Origin: Lobosporangium transversale
Taxonomy: Eukaryota > Mortierellomycota > Mortierellomycetes > Mortierellales > Mortierellaceae
Direction: 5' to 3'
Length of the DNA stretch: 64,000 nt
Assembly: GCF_002105155.1 (NCBI RefSeq)
Contig: NW_019029032.1
Location: forward strand, 62,001-126,000
In this document: positions 47,259 to 61,194 of the stretch, piece by piece
How the letters are laid out: each line of letters opens with the position of its first letter
Numbering within the stretch: position 1 is the stretch's first letter
Program-made: the position numbers and the translations under genes
The notes under the pieces: generated by a model
Databases searched by the model: none
What the model saw: the letters and a program-made list of their open reading frames with translations, nothing else
Told to the model about the DNA's origin: nothing

Positions 47259-50200
47259 TTAAGTGGCTATTTGTGAATGATCTGTATTCATGTTTCGTGC
47301 CGACATTTCATTACTGGGGAGGGCGGTGCTAGTTGCAGCAGCAACAGTAGTGGTGGTGGTAATGGCTGTTGTTGTCGTCATCAAGGTGGACGTTACAGCC
47401 ATCTTCATTATATTAGGCGTTTTGACTGCGGCGTTGGTAGCAGACGATGCGGTCGACATTACTTTATTATCGGTGGTAACTAAAGCGGTGATAGGGTCAA
47501 GGACGGATACTGGAGCTAACGAAACTGGGTCTGGTCGTTGTTGGCCCAATTTGGGGGATGACAAGGTTGCTTTAGCATACAAGGACATTAATTCATGTTC
47601 CGCCTTCTTTTGCTGCTTGACAACCTTAGTTCGGCGATCCGCTGCAAGTGATCCAGAAAAAGGAGTCTCAGCAACCATCCACCGCAGCTTCTCGGGCGGT
47701 TGTGAGCTCGCTGATGCAGATGCACGCCGAGACATCATTCCATCTGTCCTAGATACGGTTTCTCCTGTGGCTGCATTGTTGTTTCCAGCTTGCTTGGTCT
47801 GAAAGCCATGTCCAAAACTACGAAATACTATAGATCCTATACGAGAGGACTTGCGCTTGGTGCTGCCGTGCGTGCGGACATGCCTCGTTAAGTTGCTGGC
47901 GACATTAAAGAGTTTGTGGCATAGCGGGCACATGTGCGGTTTCTGAAGAGGGTGGAGGGGAAAGACAGCAGAAGATAGGGAAGAGAGATAGGAGAAATAT
48001 TAGTCTAAGAGCATAGGAATATTGTCAAAGGGAAATGATATTTGACAACTGGGTCCCAAATTCACAAAAACATTACTTCGCCCGAGTGCGTGAACAAATG
48101 TGTTCTAAGCTGGCTAGGCCGCGAGAAGCGTTTTTGGCATACATCGCATTGATGACTCTTGCTCTCACGCCTTCGTCGCCGCACACCATCGCCAAGGGCA
48201 GCTTTACCGTCCTTATTAACCGGAAGGCCAGCGCTGATGAATTGTTGGGAAAAATTGTCAACCCTCTCTTTTCCTTTGATCTGACGATCCACGTTTCCAC
48301 CAGGGTTATTACTATCTGAGCTAGCCCTTCCACGGATCCCCTCAGCACTATAGTCCGAACTATGGTCTGACTCATTATCTTTGTTCGAATATCCATCTTT
48401 GACCAAACCACCGTATTCATTGAAGTCCGAATTATAATTCAGTCGGCTACCATCCTCACTATCCAATTCACTGGCACATTGCGATGTATTAACATAATCA
48501 TCTTTCTCTTTCACTTTATGATCCAGTCTGGTTGGCCCTCCATAGTCCACTTCGTCATCTACAACGAGCGACAGCCGTCTTATTTTTTCCTTTCCTTTCA
48601 CATTTTGGCTCATCCTTATTCCCTTCCTATCACTGTTCTGCTTCGCTTTTACTACATTATTAAGCCCTCTGATCTCGTCTTTTCCCTTGTTTACTCCACT
48701 GCGGTTGACATTTGTGCTGGTTTGATAGCTGTCCAAATTGTAAAGGCCGTTATGACTACCTCTCTTAGTTACAATACCATCCCTAGATGCATCTCTTCTC
48801 GGATACAGTAACTGCCCCTCATGCTGTAAGGATGTTGGAGGGTCTCTCCTCATCCAGTCTTCCGTCTTGGCCCATTCCCTGTATAGACCCTGTAGATCTT
48901 CTTGTCGATAGTAGCCTGCTTGTCCAACACGTAGTTTAGACCTGAACTGAGATGACGATATTTCTGGATCCGTCGCCATAGACGCTACTGGTGTTGATAT
49001 GCTGCAGGGTACATCGTCTTCTTCTTGGTTATAAGGGATTGTTGAGGGCTTAACATTAGTAACATCATCACTCTTTTGCTGATTCGTAAGAGAGGATGTG
49101 GATGATAATGTTGGAGAAGGAGCAGATGAGGATGAAGTATACGTTGGAATAGCAGCTGACTTCTGAGCTTGAGCACGGTGGTTCGGTAGAATGGCGTCTC
49201 TACCCGCTGGGGGCTCCACATTGATAGGCGTAAGGTAAGAGGGCCATGTCTGACGTCCCAATACTTTTTCTCGGTATACGGCCTCGGCCCCTTCATCAGC
49301 TTTTGTGAACGAAGTAAGGTCTGTTGTCACATTATCTGCACTTAGTCTAGGAGGTACTGCATGTTTTGGCGGATATTGCTCACGTCGTGCTAGTCCGTCT
49401 ATGTGAGTGATATGGGCATCAGACGGTGATACCAGTCTGAGCTTCGTACGGTCTATCAGTGCATCTTGCCGTACCATCCCATGAGATACGCCGTCTCTAT
49501 ACCGGAAATCCTCTCCATCAGTTAATGGGGTTCGAAAGGCATTGGTGAGTACGTGTCCGCTTGGGACGTAGTTCATCTCAAATGACTCCTGACGTAGTTC
49601 TGTCTGAGATAAGCTCATTGTGTCTTTAATCACTGTGCTAGGTCTCACATTCACAGTTGTAGTAGACGTTGGGTCCGTGTTGACCAAGCGCTGTCTCAGA
49701 GATCCTCTATCAAAATCCCTACTTTCAGATGGTGACTCGCGTTTCTCTCTTGCCCCCCAGGAGTGATACCTTGCCATTAAGCGATCATGATCAAGATCCG
49801 TTGGAGGTTCAGCTTTCATAACATTTCTGTGCTGAGCACTTCTAAAAGTGCTGACTTTTTGCGGTGACTCCTGTGTATCGATGACATGTTGCTGTTCCTG
49901 CTGCTGCTGCTGAGGAGCTCTCTCGGCCTTTGGCCATGATCTCTCGGGGTGGTGCTCCAAACTGGACAAAGATGACTGCCGGCCGCCTTTGAAGCTTAAA
50001 GCAGGCGTCTGTGACACTTTGTGAGGCGTGTCTGAGCGGATCCCAACCAAGACACTGTCTGATACTCGGTCGGCTATAAAGGGAAGTCGACTGACCTTGC
50101 GGATGCAATCATGCGGAGGTGGCGGGTCAGAAGACAGCCGTTGATTTGATCTGCCATCATAATCAACAGGGGCCGACTGTAGCCGATGCTGCGACACACT

Positions 50201-51400
50201 TTGTTTGAATGACACTGCTTGGCCGTGGTCTTCAGGTCCCGTACTCATGCTGAGCGGATAATTTTTAAATTGTTGCCTTCCTTGGTCCATGACTTCGTTC
50301 AAATGGCTGTGAACAGCCTTCCTTGGATCGTAAGTTGATCGTGGATGTGATTGGATTTGTTGGTGTTGACGCTGGTGTTGCTCATGCTGGTCAAGGAATC
50401 CCCATTCAGGATGACACATTCCTTGCTCTTGTAGCGACCGAGAGTACGGCTTCTTTACCATCGATGCGGTGGTACCTGGTCCATCCCTATACTCCACTTG
50501 CGGCTGGGAGAGTCGATATGGATGATACCTAGGATGGTGATCCTCTCTCGCTTTCAAGGATTGGTTCCGCTCGATATTTGCTGTGGCACTATAGTTGAAA
50601 CTCCTGTTTGATTTGAAACCTTGATAAGGTCGATCTGACCAATGCGGAGGTGGTGTGCGTTGTTGTGACAATGGACGTAGAGCCGAAGGCGAGTACGGAG
50701 GCTGGTCCGTCGATGACTCTGTGGTCCATTGACCATCGCAGTAAATGTCCAATGTCTGGACCTGAAGGTCAGAGTGATAGTCCTGCTGGGGCAGTAAGTT
50801 GTTCTGGTGTGGTTGCCAGTTCTCTTGAGTGGGCTGTGGTTGCCTATTATCCTGTCTATAGTGTGATGAGCCTGATTATTGTAAAGGGTTCTGTTAGCTG
50901 AGGCTTGTCAAAAATAAATAAAAATTAGCTAATCTTACATACTTACCTCGTACTGCTCCATGATTGGTCTGTTCAGGGCTCTCGCGCTCTCGCGACGCAG
51001 CTGCGGGGATCTGTTTGTTTCACAGAAAGGACCTGTCAGAAAAAAAGCAATTGTCCAACTTAAAAATTAAAAGAGTTTGGTTTATACATACATTTTTCCA
51101 GCGGTCAATTGGGCAGTTTTCTGTGATAGAAAATGAAGGCGACCGGCGTTTGTTGACATTGTATTCTTCAATGCGAGAGTCACGAAAATTAACCTGGAGG
51201 AAAGACTTTGACGTCTGGCCTGGAGAACAATGCCCGCCTCTTGGTTGTGTAGAAGAGTTGTTTGGAAAGGACAATGTGTCACATGAATAGATTTCTTTTT
51301 CTGGAGGACCTTGTGGTGCATTGCAGTAGGGATTACTCGTATATGAGGTCGTCTCTCTTGCAGACTGATATCTAGAAGTAACACGATCATTTCTGGTCAT
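47259..51400 (-). CDS. C2H2 zinc-finger protein, two fingers near the C-terminus (1,283 aa)
   Basis: Four exons: 51400-51092, 51010-50947, 50871-48077, 47942-47259 (3,852 nt). An in-frame stop lies immediately upstream of the ATG. Residues ~1-1030 are disordered, rich in Ser, Gln, His and Arg, with charged stretches near ~900-1030. Finger 1 (~1033-1053) is CDVCQKRFSRPSQLRTHLFTH and finger 2 (~1061-1081) is CPLCHKLFNVASNLTRHVRTH; both have the C-x2-C-x12-H-x3-H pattern. The last intron splits the linker between them, and splicing yields the canonical SGEKPHMC linker, strong support for that junction. The C-terminal ~200 residues are Thr/Ala-rich. Two tandem fingers are enough for sequence-specific DNA binding, so a transcription factor is likely. 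The target is unknown. Confidence 0.85.
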
Positions 51401-53354
51401 TTCACCACCTTATGAAGGAAGACGCAATGCCAAGTTCGCGTAGCGAAGATAAACATCATTGAGTTGTGAGTGCGATAGTAGGCATCGATGGAAGGCAAGC
51501 AATGGAAAGTCGAGGAATGTACGTGAAGGATACAATAAGCAACCAAAACTTCATTGGCAGATCAATAGAGAGAGTGAAGATGGACCATTCTCTTTGAACT
51601 ATCTAATTTTCTAATATTGCATTTGTTTTAAACCAAACTATACTATCATAGAAAGGAATAGGTTCTCTCATCATTCCTTTCTGTTCACAATGTACGTTTG
51701 CAAGTCAGCTTATCTTCGAGTGGGCGTATATGTGTTACGGCATAAAGTTAAAAAGGAAAGAAAAATGGCAGGAATTCGTCAAGGGGTGAGGTAATGGAAG
51801 AGAATCCGCGGGGATGATTGCCTCCTTTCTTCAAAAACATATGGCAATAAACCTGAAAATAATTCATAGAGCCATCTTCCCGTATTTGGTGATTTTTTTT
51901 TTTTTTTTTTTTTTTTTTTAGAGAGAGGATTGTCCTTTGCTCGACGATCATTGATTAATGTATTGTTTTTTTAATGCAACAACTATTGACACGAAAATAC
52001 GGGTGATCAAGCATTTGGATGAAGACTATTTGTTATTCTCCTTCCTTCTCCGTCAATATTATCCTCATTCTCAGCCGGACCAACTCTTGCCCTACATTTC
52101 CCTCTCCTCCCTCCATAATCTCCTTCCTTCACTTCCTTCACTTTTTTAAATCAGAACACAAAGCAATGGGGAGGATAAAATAACTGTTCTATTTACCTTG
52201 GGGGGACATTCGCTTTTTCAAAAAGTGAGCTTTATTTGACTGGGGGCTCGTGAGAGCAGTATCGGCTAATGCTGCGGCGTTAAGACTGGATCCAGAAGAG
52301 AAAGAGAAGAAAGTAGTGAGGGGGAGAAAGGATGAGGACACAGGCGAGTGCTGCGTTCGAATGGTTTGGATGGATTGAGAAGGCGAATGGGTCGAATTGC
52401 CATGGCGATCAAACGCTCTGTCTAAGTTCATTTGTCTCCCTCCGTTGTCAGGATCGGTTAACAATGAATTTAGACGGGCATGCTTACATCAAGCACCGAG
52501 AAAGATGCTTTTTTAGGACTCAGCGGACGTTTGGTCTTCAAATGAGTAAAGTCCGTGAGAAACAAAAAAAGTAAGCGAGGTCCAACCACTAATGGACGAA
52601 TGCTCGCACGAGTGAAACTTTCTAATGAGGGATCCTGAGTGTTAAAATTAAGAACTGAAGGAACAAGGCAACGAAAAGAGGAGGAAGAGAGGAAAGGGCT
52701 AGTGGTTTGGGCACAACTCGGTGATTGTGGAAAGAACATTCATTAATGGATATTACTTTTTTTTTTTTTTTTTTTTTTTGGTCTGCTTTCTGCTAATTTC
52801 TATTTTCCAAAATTTCAAATGGTGTAGATTGAAATGTGCGTCAATTGGCCAATTGAGCTGCTCCAAAACTTCAATTAAGCATTTTGTCTTTGCCCTTCCA
52901 GCTCAGCGGAACATTGTCCAAGAACAGAATTTTTATCGATAAAAAAGTGAAAGAAGACGCTTTATAAATATATTTATAATAAAAGTGCCCATTTTTATTG
53001 CTCACGTTGTTTACACGAATTTTCTGGTTGACCTCTGCGATTATCATCTGCTTTTTTTTACATTGTTCACAAAAATGAATGAGAATGAGAAATGATATCC
53101 TAAAAAAAGACACTTCTCTATAAGTGCAATAGGAACGGAGCAATGCATCTAGAGAAAGGCAAAGCTTTCCATCTCTCGTTTTTTCACGTGCTTAAACTTT
53201 ATTATGGTAAAAGGGGAAAAGAGTAAAAAATACGGGTAAATACACGGTAAAGTGCCACGAAATGGAATATTTCTCCTTCGAGCCGCTTGACAATTTTTAC
53301 TTCTGTTCGCATTCCTTACCATTCCATCCAGTCTGTCTACTTTTTTTCCTCATT
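51401..53354. other. Divergent intergenic region, C2H2 gene and carnitine acetyltransferase
   Basis: About 1.95 kb between two divergent starts. Open frames at 52189-52464 and 52470-52739 (both minus) are Ser/Phe-rich with no recognised domain. T runs occur at 51893-51919 and 52758-52779. An in-frame upstream ATG at 53262 would add a Phe-rich segment to the acetyltransferase. Confidence 0.4.
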
Positions 53355-53980
53355 ATGCTCTCATTACAACACTCACTCAAAAAACTGCCTGTCCCCAGTT
53401 TGGAGGAGACACTTGCAAAATACCTTCGGTCCATCGAGTCTCTCACTACACCTGAGGAACTAGAGCGCAGCAAGGCCCTCGCTAAAGACTTCATCAAACC
53501 TGGTGGTCTTGGTCAAGTGCTCCAGCAGCGTTTGCTGGATGTAGATCGGGCTGCTCCTCATAATTGGCTAGACGACACCTGGTGGATTAGGTATATACCC
53601 TTCACTATTAACCTGCGTCCGGTTCTTTATGAAATCTTTTTTTCAGCTTGAGCATGTGACAGAATTATACAATCTGGTGCTGCTCCTATGTCCTTGCTAT
53701 ACACTTATTCTTTTTCTTTACTTGTTCACTTTACAGCAAGGCATACCATGAATGGCGAGTGCCACTGATAGTCAACTCTAACTGGTATATCTTGGTCAAC
53801 AACGAAACTAATCATCCAAAAGAGTTCTATCCTACCGCTGAGAACCCTGCCTACACCACATTCCAGGTGAAACGTGCAGCACATGTTACTCAGCAATTAC
53901 TTGATTACATCGATACTCTGAACAGGTAAGCAGAAACAACATTTTTTAATGCACGCACCCTTGGGTCTTTCACCGTTAGG

Positions 53981-54014
<34 letters not shown>

Positions 54015-55791
54015 GAAAATCGAAGTTGGTAACCGTTAATTTCACTTTGCTCTAGTCAAAATGTTCCTGTTGACAAGACACGCGCCGGACCTTTGTGTAT
54101 GCGTCAGTACACACAGCTCATCGGTTTCACACGCATCCCCCAGCATGGTTGTGATCGTCTTGTCAACACTGCTTTCCCTTCAACCTCCAAACACATTATA
54201 CTCATTATCGATGACCAGCTCTTCAAGGTCGATGTATGTGCCAAGGATGGAGGACGCTTTCTGGATGGAGACATGGAAAGGTATACAAAAAAACTTTATG
54301 CAAAAATACAAGTTGAGCTAACTGACCTATCACATGAGATTTGGATTTTGAGAACTAACCGAAAAAAAAAAAAAAAAAAAAAAGACAATTCTTGAACGCA
54401 ATTAAGCAGCTCAAGCAGATTAAGCAGTCAGCGCCCGTAGGACTATTGACATGCGATGACCGTGATGCCTGGGCTGTAGCACGCGAGCACCTCCTAGTGC
54501 TTGATCCCACCAACCGGGAGTCAATGCAGGTGATTGAGGATTCTCTCTTTTGCATAGTACTCGACTCTGTCGCTGAGCCTACAAAGGCAGATCCTGAGAC
54601 AAACTTTTCAGAATGGGCAAAGTTTGGTATGCATGGCCATGGAGGACGCAACCGTTGGTGCGACAAGTCGATCAACTTGCTTTTCGAGCGCGACGGCAAG
54701 ATGGTTTGTTATGGCGAGCACTCGCCCTGCGATGCATTAATCCCCGCCTTGATTATGGACACTATTGTTCGCAAGCCCACGGATTTGAACGCTGCGAGCT
54801 CTAATGTTGATATCGAGGCTCCTCGCCACCTTCCCTTTGTGACCGATGCCAAGACACAGGAACATCTCAAGGCTGCATCTGCCACGATTGAGGCACTTTC
54901 CAAGAATAGTGACTGTGGTATCGTTCATTTTAAAGATTATGGTGTAGACTTTATTAAGAAATATGGTAAGCTTGAATTGACAAGCAATCTGACTATTGAC
55001 ATTATAAATAACATTTATTATATTTGTGTCTAACGTTTTGAGGATTTGGAAATACCAGCCAAGGTTTCACCAGACGCATACATTCAGATGGCACTTCAGC
55101 TTGCATATTTCAAGCAAACGGGAGAGCCCTGTGCAACATATGAGACTGGATCTACTCGCCAGTTCCTCCACGGACGCACCGAGACTATCCGCACCCTTAG
55201 TCCTGACAGCTTGGCATTCTGCAAGGCTATGCAAAACCCTTCTACCACGGTACGTGGGCTATTCAAAAGGTTTAAGATATTTTTTTTACCAATCTGCTCA
55301 TTAAGCTAAACTCCTATCATAACTTCTTCTCGCGTATACACTATTAACATGAATAGCCTGAAGAAAGAGTTAAACTTCTCCGTGTCGCCACAATTGCTCA
55401 CAGCCAGTACCAAAAGGATGCTGGGAACGGCAAGGGATGCGATCGCCATCTTCTCGGCCTACGTCTGTGCCTCCAACCTGGTGAGTCACATGATCTGTTC
55501 AAGGAGCCTGTCTTTGCAAAGAGCACGGATTTCTTGCTTTCGACATCGGGTCTTTTTGCAGGTGATTACTTTACTGGTACTGGATTCGGTTGTGTGTCTC
55601 CGAATGGCTACGGCATTAACTATATGCCTGGTGGTAAGGTGATCAAGTTTGGCATCGAGTCCAAGTTCGATTCCAAGAAGACAGATACAAGAGCCTTTGG
55701 AGAGCTCATTCATCAGGCCTTCAGAGAGATGAGAGCTGCCGTGGAACAGACTTTACCTGAAGACCTGCGTAAGACTAGTGCCAAGTTGTAA
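53355..55791 (+). CDS. CAT2: Carnitine O-acetyltransferase with peroxisomal C-terminus (about 624 aa)
   Basis: Six exons: 53355-53590, 53737-53925, 54056-54280, 54385-54965, about 55041-55249, 55357-55791. The enzyme exchanges acetyl between CoA and carnitine so acetyl units can cross organelle membranes. Family motifs are present: VPSLEETLAKYL at the N-terminus, WWIR/KAYHEWRVPLIVNSNWY, GPLCMRQYTQLIGFTRIP, the catalytic histidine in YGEHSPCDA, SPDAYIQMALQLAYF, CATYETGSTRQFLHGRTETIR, GKGCDRHLLGL and PNGYGINYMP. It ends in Ala-Lys-Leu, a PTS1-type peroxisomal signal. Oddity: intron 4 has a perfect donor (GTAAGC, 54966), but the only AG acceptor leaves the frame off by one. Starting exon 5 two bases earlier (acceptor TG) restores the frame and gives KKYEDLEIPAKVSPDA. 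The ATG at 53355 was preferred over 53262. Confidence 0.88.
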
Positions 55792-55926
55792 AGAAAAGAG
55801 AAAAAAAAACTTGAATTAGCAATCAGTGTTAATACCATTAGGATAAATTGAAATCTCTAAAACTCTAAAACTTCAAGTTTTTATAACTACAATAAAAACA
55901 CACTTTATTGTAAATTGTGAATGGCT

Positions 55927-55980
55927 TCTAGTTTTTTTGGGCTTCTAATTTTTTTGGGCTTCTAGTTTTTTTGGGCTTCT
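55927..55980. repeat. Three tandem copies of an 18-19 nt T-rich unit at the SDR stop codon
   Basis: The unit (TTTTTTTGGGCTTCTAG and a variant) is repeated three times. On the minus strand the first copy encodes the last codons and stop of the SDR gene, and the other two lie in its 3' untranslated region, each repeating an AGAAGCCCAAAAAAA stretch. Confidence 0.65.
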
Positions 55981-56189
55981 TCAGGCTTGCGGTACACAGT
56001 CGTAGCACCTGACTGATTGGTAGGGAAGACCAACATCTCTGCGATATTGACATGTTCAGGGCGGCCAGCCACAAAGATGACGGTCTCGGCAATATCATCG
56101 GCATTTAAGGGCTCAATGCCCTTGTACACTGAGTCAGCTCTATTCTTATCTCCACGGAAGCGCACCACTGAGAACTCAGTTTCAACTAG

Positions 56190-56223
<34 letters not shown>

Positions 56224-57248
56224 CAAAATTTTCTTTAGTTTCTTAAAAAAAGAGAAAGAAAGAAATAAAGAGAGGACCATCTTTGGAACCAGAAAAGCTG
56301 ATTTTTTTTTTTTTTTTTTTTTTACCTGGATTGATCTCAGAAACACGAATTGCTGTGTCAACGGTCTCATGCATCAGTGCACGCGTGATCGAAGCCACAG
56401 CGGCCTTGCTAGCACAGTAGATAGATCCATTGGCATAGGGCTGCTGTCCAGCAACAGAACCGATGTTAATGATATGACCCTTATTGCGTTGACGCATTTT
56501 AGGCAACACTGCCTGAGTGACATGGACAAGACCCTTGACATTTGTATCAATCATTGTGTCCAGTGCTTCCTCTGTGATGTCTTCAAGTTTATCCAATCCA
56601 ATAACCAAACCTATGTGATTTCAAATTTTAGGAAGGGATGAAAAAAAAAAACAAAAAAAAAAAAAAAAAAGAGATAGAGAGAGAAAGAGAGAGACATGTT
56701 TCTTACCAGCATTGTTAACAAGAATGTCGACTTGACCAAAATGTTCGACTGCAGCATTGACGTTGGCCTTGTTACGGACATCCAATTCAAAAGTCAAAAT
56801 CTTGATGCCAGAGTATTTGGACTCGAGCTCCTTTTTCAGTGACTCCAGACGCTCCTGACGACGAGCAGCCAACAACTAGAAAATAAAATAAAATAAAATG
56901 AGATTAGTCCTTCAAATCCTTTCTCTCTATTCTTTTTCAGAATTCACCATAACTGTTGTATAAAAACAAAAAAAAAAAAAAATACCAAATTGGATCTAGC
57001 CTGCGCAAAATGGCGTGCACATGCTTCACCGATACCGGAGGAGGCTCCAGTACTATTCGCATATATTAAAAGAGGAAAAAGAAACGTTTGTTGTAGGAAA
57101 AAGTGAGGGCGAATATCGACATGTGTTTTTGACACTCAAGCACACATTTTCTTTTTTTTTTTTTTTTTTTTTTTTACGTCAGAGAGCTCCTTGTTGTTAA
57201 TTAAAATATTTACATCAAAACATTTTTTCCTAAAAGTCTGCTACTCAT
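55962..57248 (-). CDS. Short-chain dehydrogenase/reductase, YMR226C-like NADP-dependent (259 aa)
   Basis: Five exons: 57248-57214, 57052-56986, 56875-56707, 56610-56326, 56185-55962 (780 nt, all in phase). Classical SDR features are complete: the Rossmann motif [12 protein letters not shown] after beta-2 (NADP preference), NNAG, catalytic Ser in [16 protein letters not shown] (Tyr-x3-Lys) and PGLVETEFS. The C-terminal half ([17 protein letters not shown] ... [10 protein letters not shown] ... LVFPTNQSG) follows the yeast YMR226C type, NADP-dependent oxidoreductases acting on serine and 3-hydroxy acids. Length matches that family (~260). Introns 3 and 4 are dominated by long A or T runs. The gene converges on the carnitine acetyltransferase; the stops are 170 bp apart. 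Confidence 0.93.
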
Positions 57249-57548
57249 TGTGACAAGGTGATGGGTATTGGGATGGAAGCCGGTAAAGAATGGGGAATAA
57301 AGATGAGAATACAAAAGGAACGGAGGACACAAAGAAACGGAAAGAAATGAATAAATATGTTTGTTGCACGCCGTCGAGAAACAGTCGCAAATAAACATAA
57401 TTCGTGTTGTCATCCAACCCGTGGGAACGGCTCAATCCAATGTTGTCCGTGTTCGCATTTTGTAAGTGTAATACAGACAAACAAAGACAGACAGCATTCT
57501 TTGATAATCAGATCAACATTAATTAGGCTAATCTCTTTTTTTTTTTTT

Positions 57549-57592
57549 TTTATTTTATTTTATTTTATTTTATTTTATTTTATTTTATTTTA
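57549..57592. repeat. TTTTA pentamer microsatellite
   Basis: About nine tandem TATTT/TTTTA units follow a T run, in the region between the SDR gene's 5' side and the PP2A 3' end. No coding content. Confidence 0.7.
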
Positions 57593-57858
57593 TATATTTG
57601 TATATATTTTTTATATTTAAAAACCGATTGATGTGTGTCTGAAGTGTAATAATTGTCTGGTAGTTCGTGTGCTTAATGTGTCTGTGTGAGAGTTTAACTT
57701 GTCTACAATGCCACAAGAAAAAATTGATCAAATGATTAGATTCAAGAGCATTCAGCGTAGTAGACACGGTACAGCTAATATTTATAGTGTTTCATTTTTC
57801 TTAGTTTTGCTTACCAGAATATACAATGTCCTGCATCGGAAAAAAAAAAGCAAAAAAG

Positions 57859-59262
<1,404 letters not shown>

Positions 59263-60525
59263 TTTATTATATGCTTTTCAAAATAGGGAGAAAGAAAAGA
59301 TCTTGTATCGTTCCTATGAATAAACAGCATGTAGGAGAGAATTTTTCGTTAAAAGTGGCAAAGCGTACATGTACATAGTAACAGGTTCAATTAATATTTA
59401 AATTAGCTCGAGGACAAGTGCAAAGGAAGAGACACCACATAATGTACATCTTTGTTATTTGCAGCCAGAACTCAAATAAAAAATATAAAAAATAGGGGAA
59501 AGGATCCAATATTTAAAAAAGAGCACGACCTTTTCCAAAAAACATGGCTCTGACTTTAACAACAAAACAGCATACCCTCCCTATTACCCAGCCCAACTAA
59601 AAGTCTGCTCTCAAAATGAGTAAAAAAACTCGCGGCTCCTCTTCCTCAACACGATAAGTCGTGGCCTGCCGTGTTCTGCCAAGACTTTAAACTGATTAAA
59701 GGAGGAAGAAAAAAAACACTTCTTTTGTAACAATAAATGTACTCGTAAAATAACAAGCAATATTGAAGTCAAAATACAACATCACCAGTCAATAATGTAT
59801 TTTTTTGTTTTAAAGAACACGAGATTGCAGAGTTCTATGTGTTGTATGTGTGTGAGCTAATGTGGATGTGGACATGGATGTGGACATGGATGTGGATGTA
59901 ATATCTTTGGATGATGCTTAAGAAGTCAACGCTAGCCAACCAGCAACGAGAGATGCTCTGGTATGTTTTAGTTAAGCGAGCGGAGAATTGAAAACATCCC
60001 ATAATAGACTTTGAGTCATAAGGGAGGAGATGTTCGATGTGGACAAAGCGCATTCCGGTTCATGTTGATACCTGATTTTTCTCAAAATACGTTTAGTAAA
60101 AGGAAAAGGAGAGAAAGGAGTAGGGGAGAAGAGGGAGTATAAATAAAGGATTGAGTCTAAAATGAGAGGATGAAGAAGAGAAGGAGAAAAACAAAAAAAA
60201 ATAAATGTCAACAAGTTGAATGGATGATGAGAGCGCTAAAAAAATTGCCCTTTTTGTGTGGTGTGTTGCTGGTTGGCACGCACGCTCGAACAATCATTGT
60301 CTGGTGATCCAGTAATCCCTGTCGATGCACGGCATTATAAACGTCACTTCCTGCTAAATCCTGTTTGCTTTAGGAAATAATACTCTGTACTTGAAATTCA
60401 ATATCGGCTTTGTACATAAAAACACTTTTTCCGACCAGACTTCGGTGATTTCAATCAGCAATTAAAAAATCAATCATTTCTTTCTTTCAACTTCATCAAT
60501 CTCTTTAATAATAAGGTCTTTTGTC
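59263..60525. other. Divergent intergenic region, PP2A and QCR10
   Basis: Contains both promoters and a CT-rich leader just before the QCR10 start. The open frames seen are low complexity. A hexamer repeat lies at 59858-59900. Confidence 0.4.
59858..59900. repeat. GTGGAC/ATGGAT hexamer microsatellite
   Basis: About seven alternating hexamers (GTGGAC, ATGGAT) in tandem. A very similar GTGGAT/GAATGT repeat occurs at 16150-16210. Confidence 0.7.
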
Positions 60526-61194
60526 ATGGCTGGTCCTCGTATCATCTCCCACTCTGTTCGCCTCCTCGGCGCCAATCCTGAGAACGTCAGACGCTGGTGC
60601 GTTTCTTTCTTTTTTTTTTTATTATCAACCCGCTCCATTGCATATTATTATTCCGAAAAGTTCCTCCGCTAGTATAATCGGATGCATTACCAGGAGCAGG
60701 ACAATGACTTCACGTATTGGAAAGAGCTCGCATGCACAATACGCGTTATTCAACATGTCTAATATCTTTTAAAAGAATAAGGACTCCTCATCGTCAAATG
60801 ATCGGCCCTCACGTATTGATAATCAGGAACAGGACAAAAATATCGTCCTCCAGCTCCATTCGACTAAAAAAATATTACTTGTTAACAATCTTTCATCACA
60901 ATTGATATATTTAATTAATCATTATTAGGTCTGGGGCAGCTGCTCGTTTTGGTGTTGCTGCTGGCGCTGGTGTTCTCTTCTTTGCCGAGTGCCTTCCCCC
61001 AGCTAAGGTAAAAAAAAAAAAAAACGACACATCAACACCATCATTTATGACATTTTATGCTGGACACGCTTTCTGCTCTTTCTAACTCTTTCTTTTACAC
61101 ATATACAATATCTATCATATAGACTGATTTGTTCTGCAAGCTCCCTGTCATCGGTAGTTACTGGAAGGATTATGAGGCTAAGGATGAGGAATAA
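60526..61194 (+). CDS. QCR10: Cytochrome bc1 complex subunit 10-like (73 aa)
   Basis: Three exons (60526-60596, 60929-61007, 61123-61194; 222 nt) are all GT-AG and in phase. The product is a small single-span protein: a basic N-terminus (MAGPRIISHSVRLLGANPENVRRW), a membrane helix (RFGVAAGAGVLFFAECLPPAK), then CKLPVIGSYWKDYEAKDEE. The order helix, Pro, LPVIGSYW fits the Qcr10 family of accessory subunits of mitochondrial complex III. The match is short, so another small inner-membrane subunit is possible. Intron 1 (332 bp) is long relative to the gene. It is too small and split to be found as a single open frame. Confidence 0.78.

Noticed and set aside
52189-52739. Two minus-strand frames 5' of the C2H2 gene
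   Set aside because: Ser/Phe/Leu-rich, no motif, and the C2H2 gene start is supported by an in-frame stop just upstream of its ATG.
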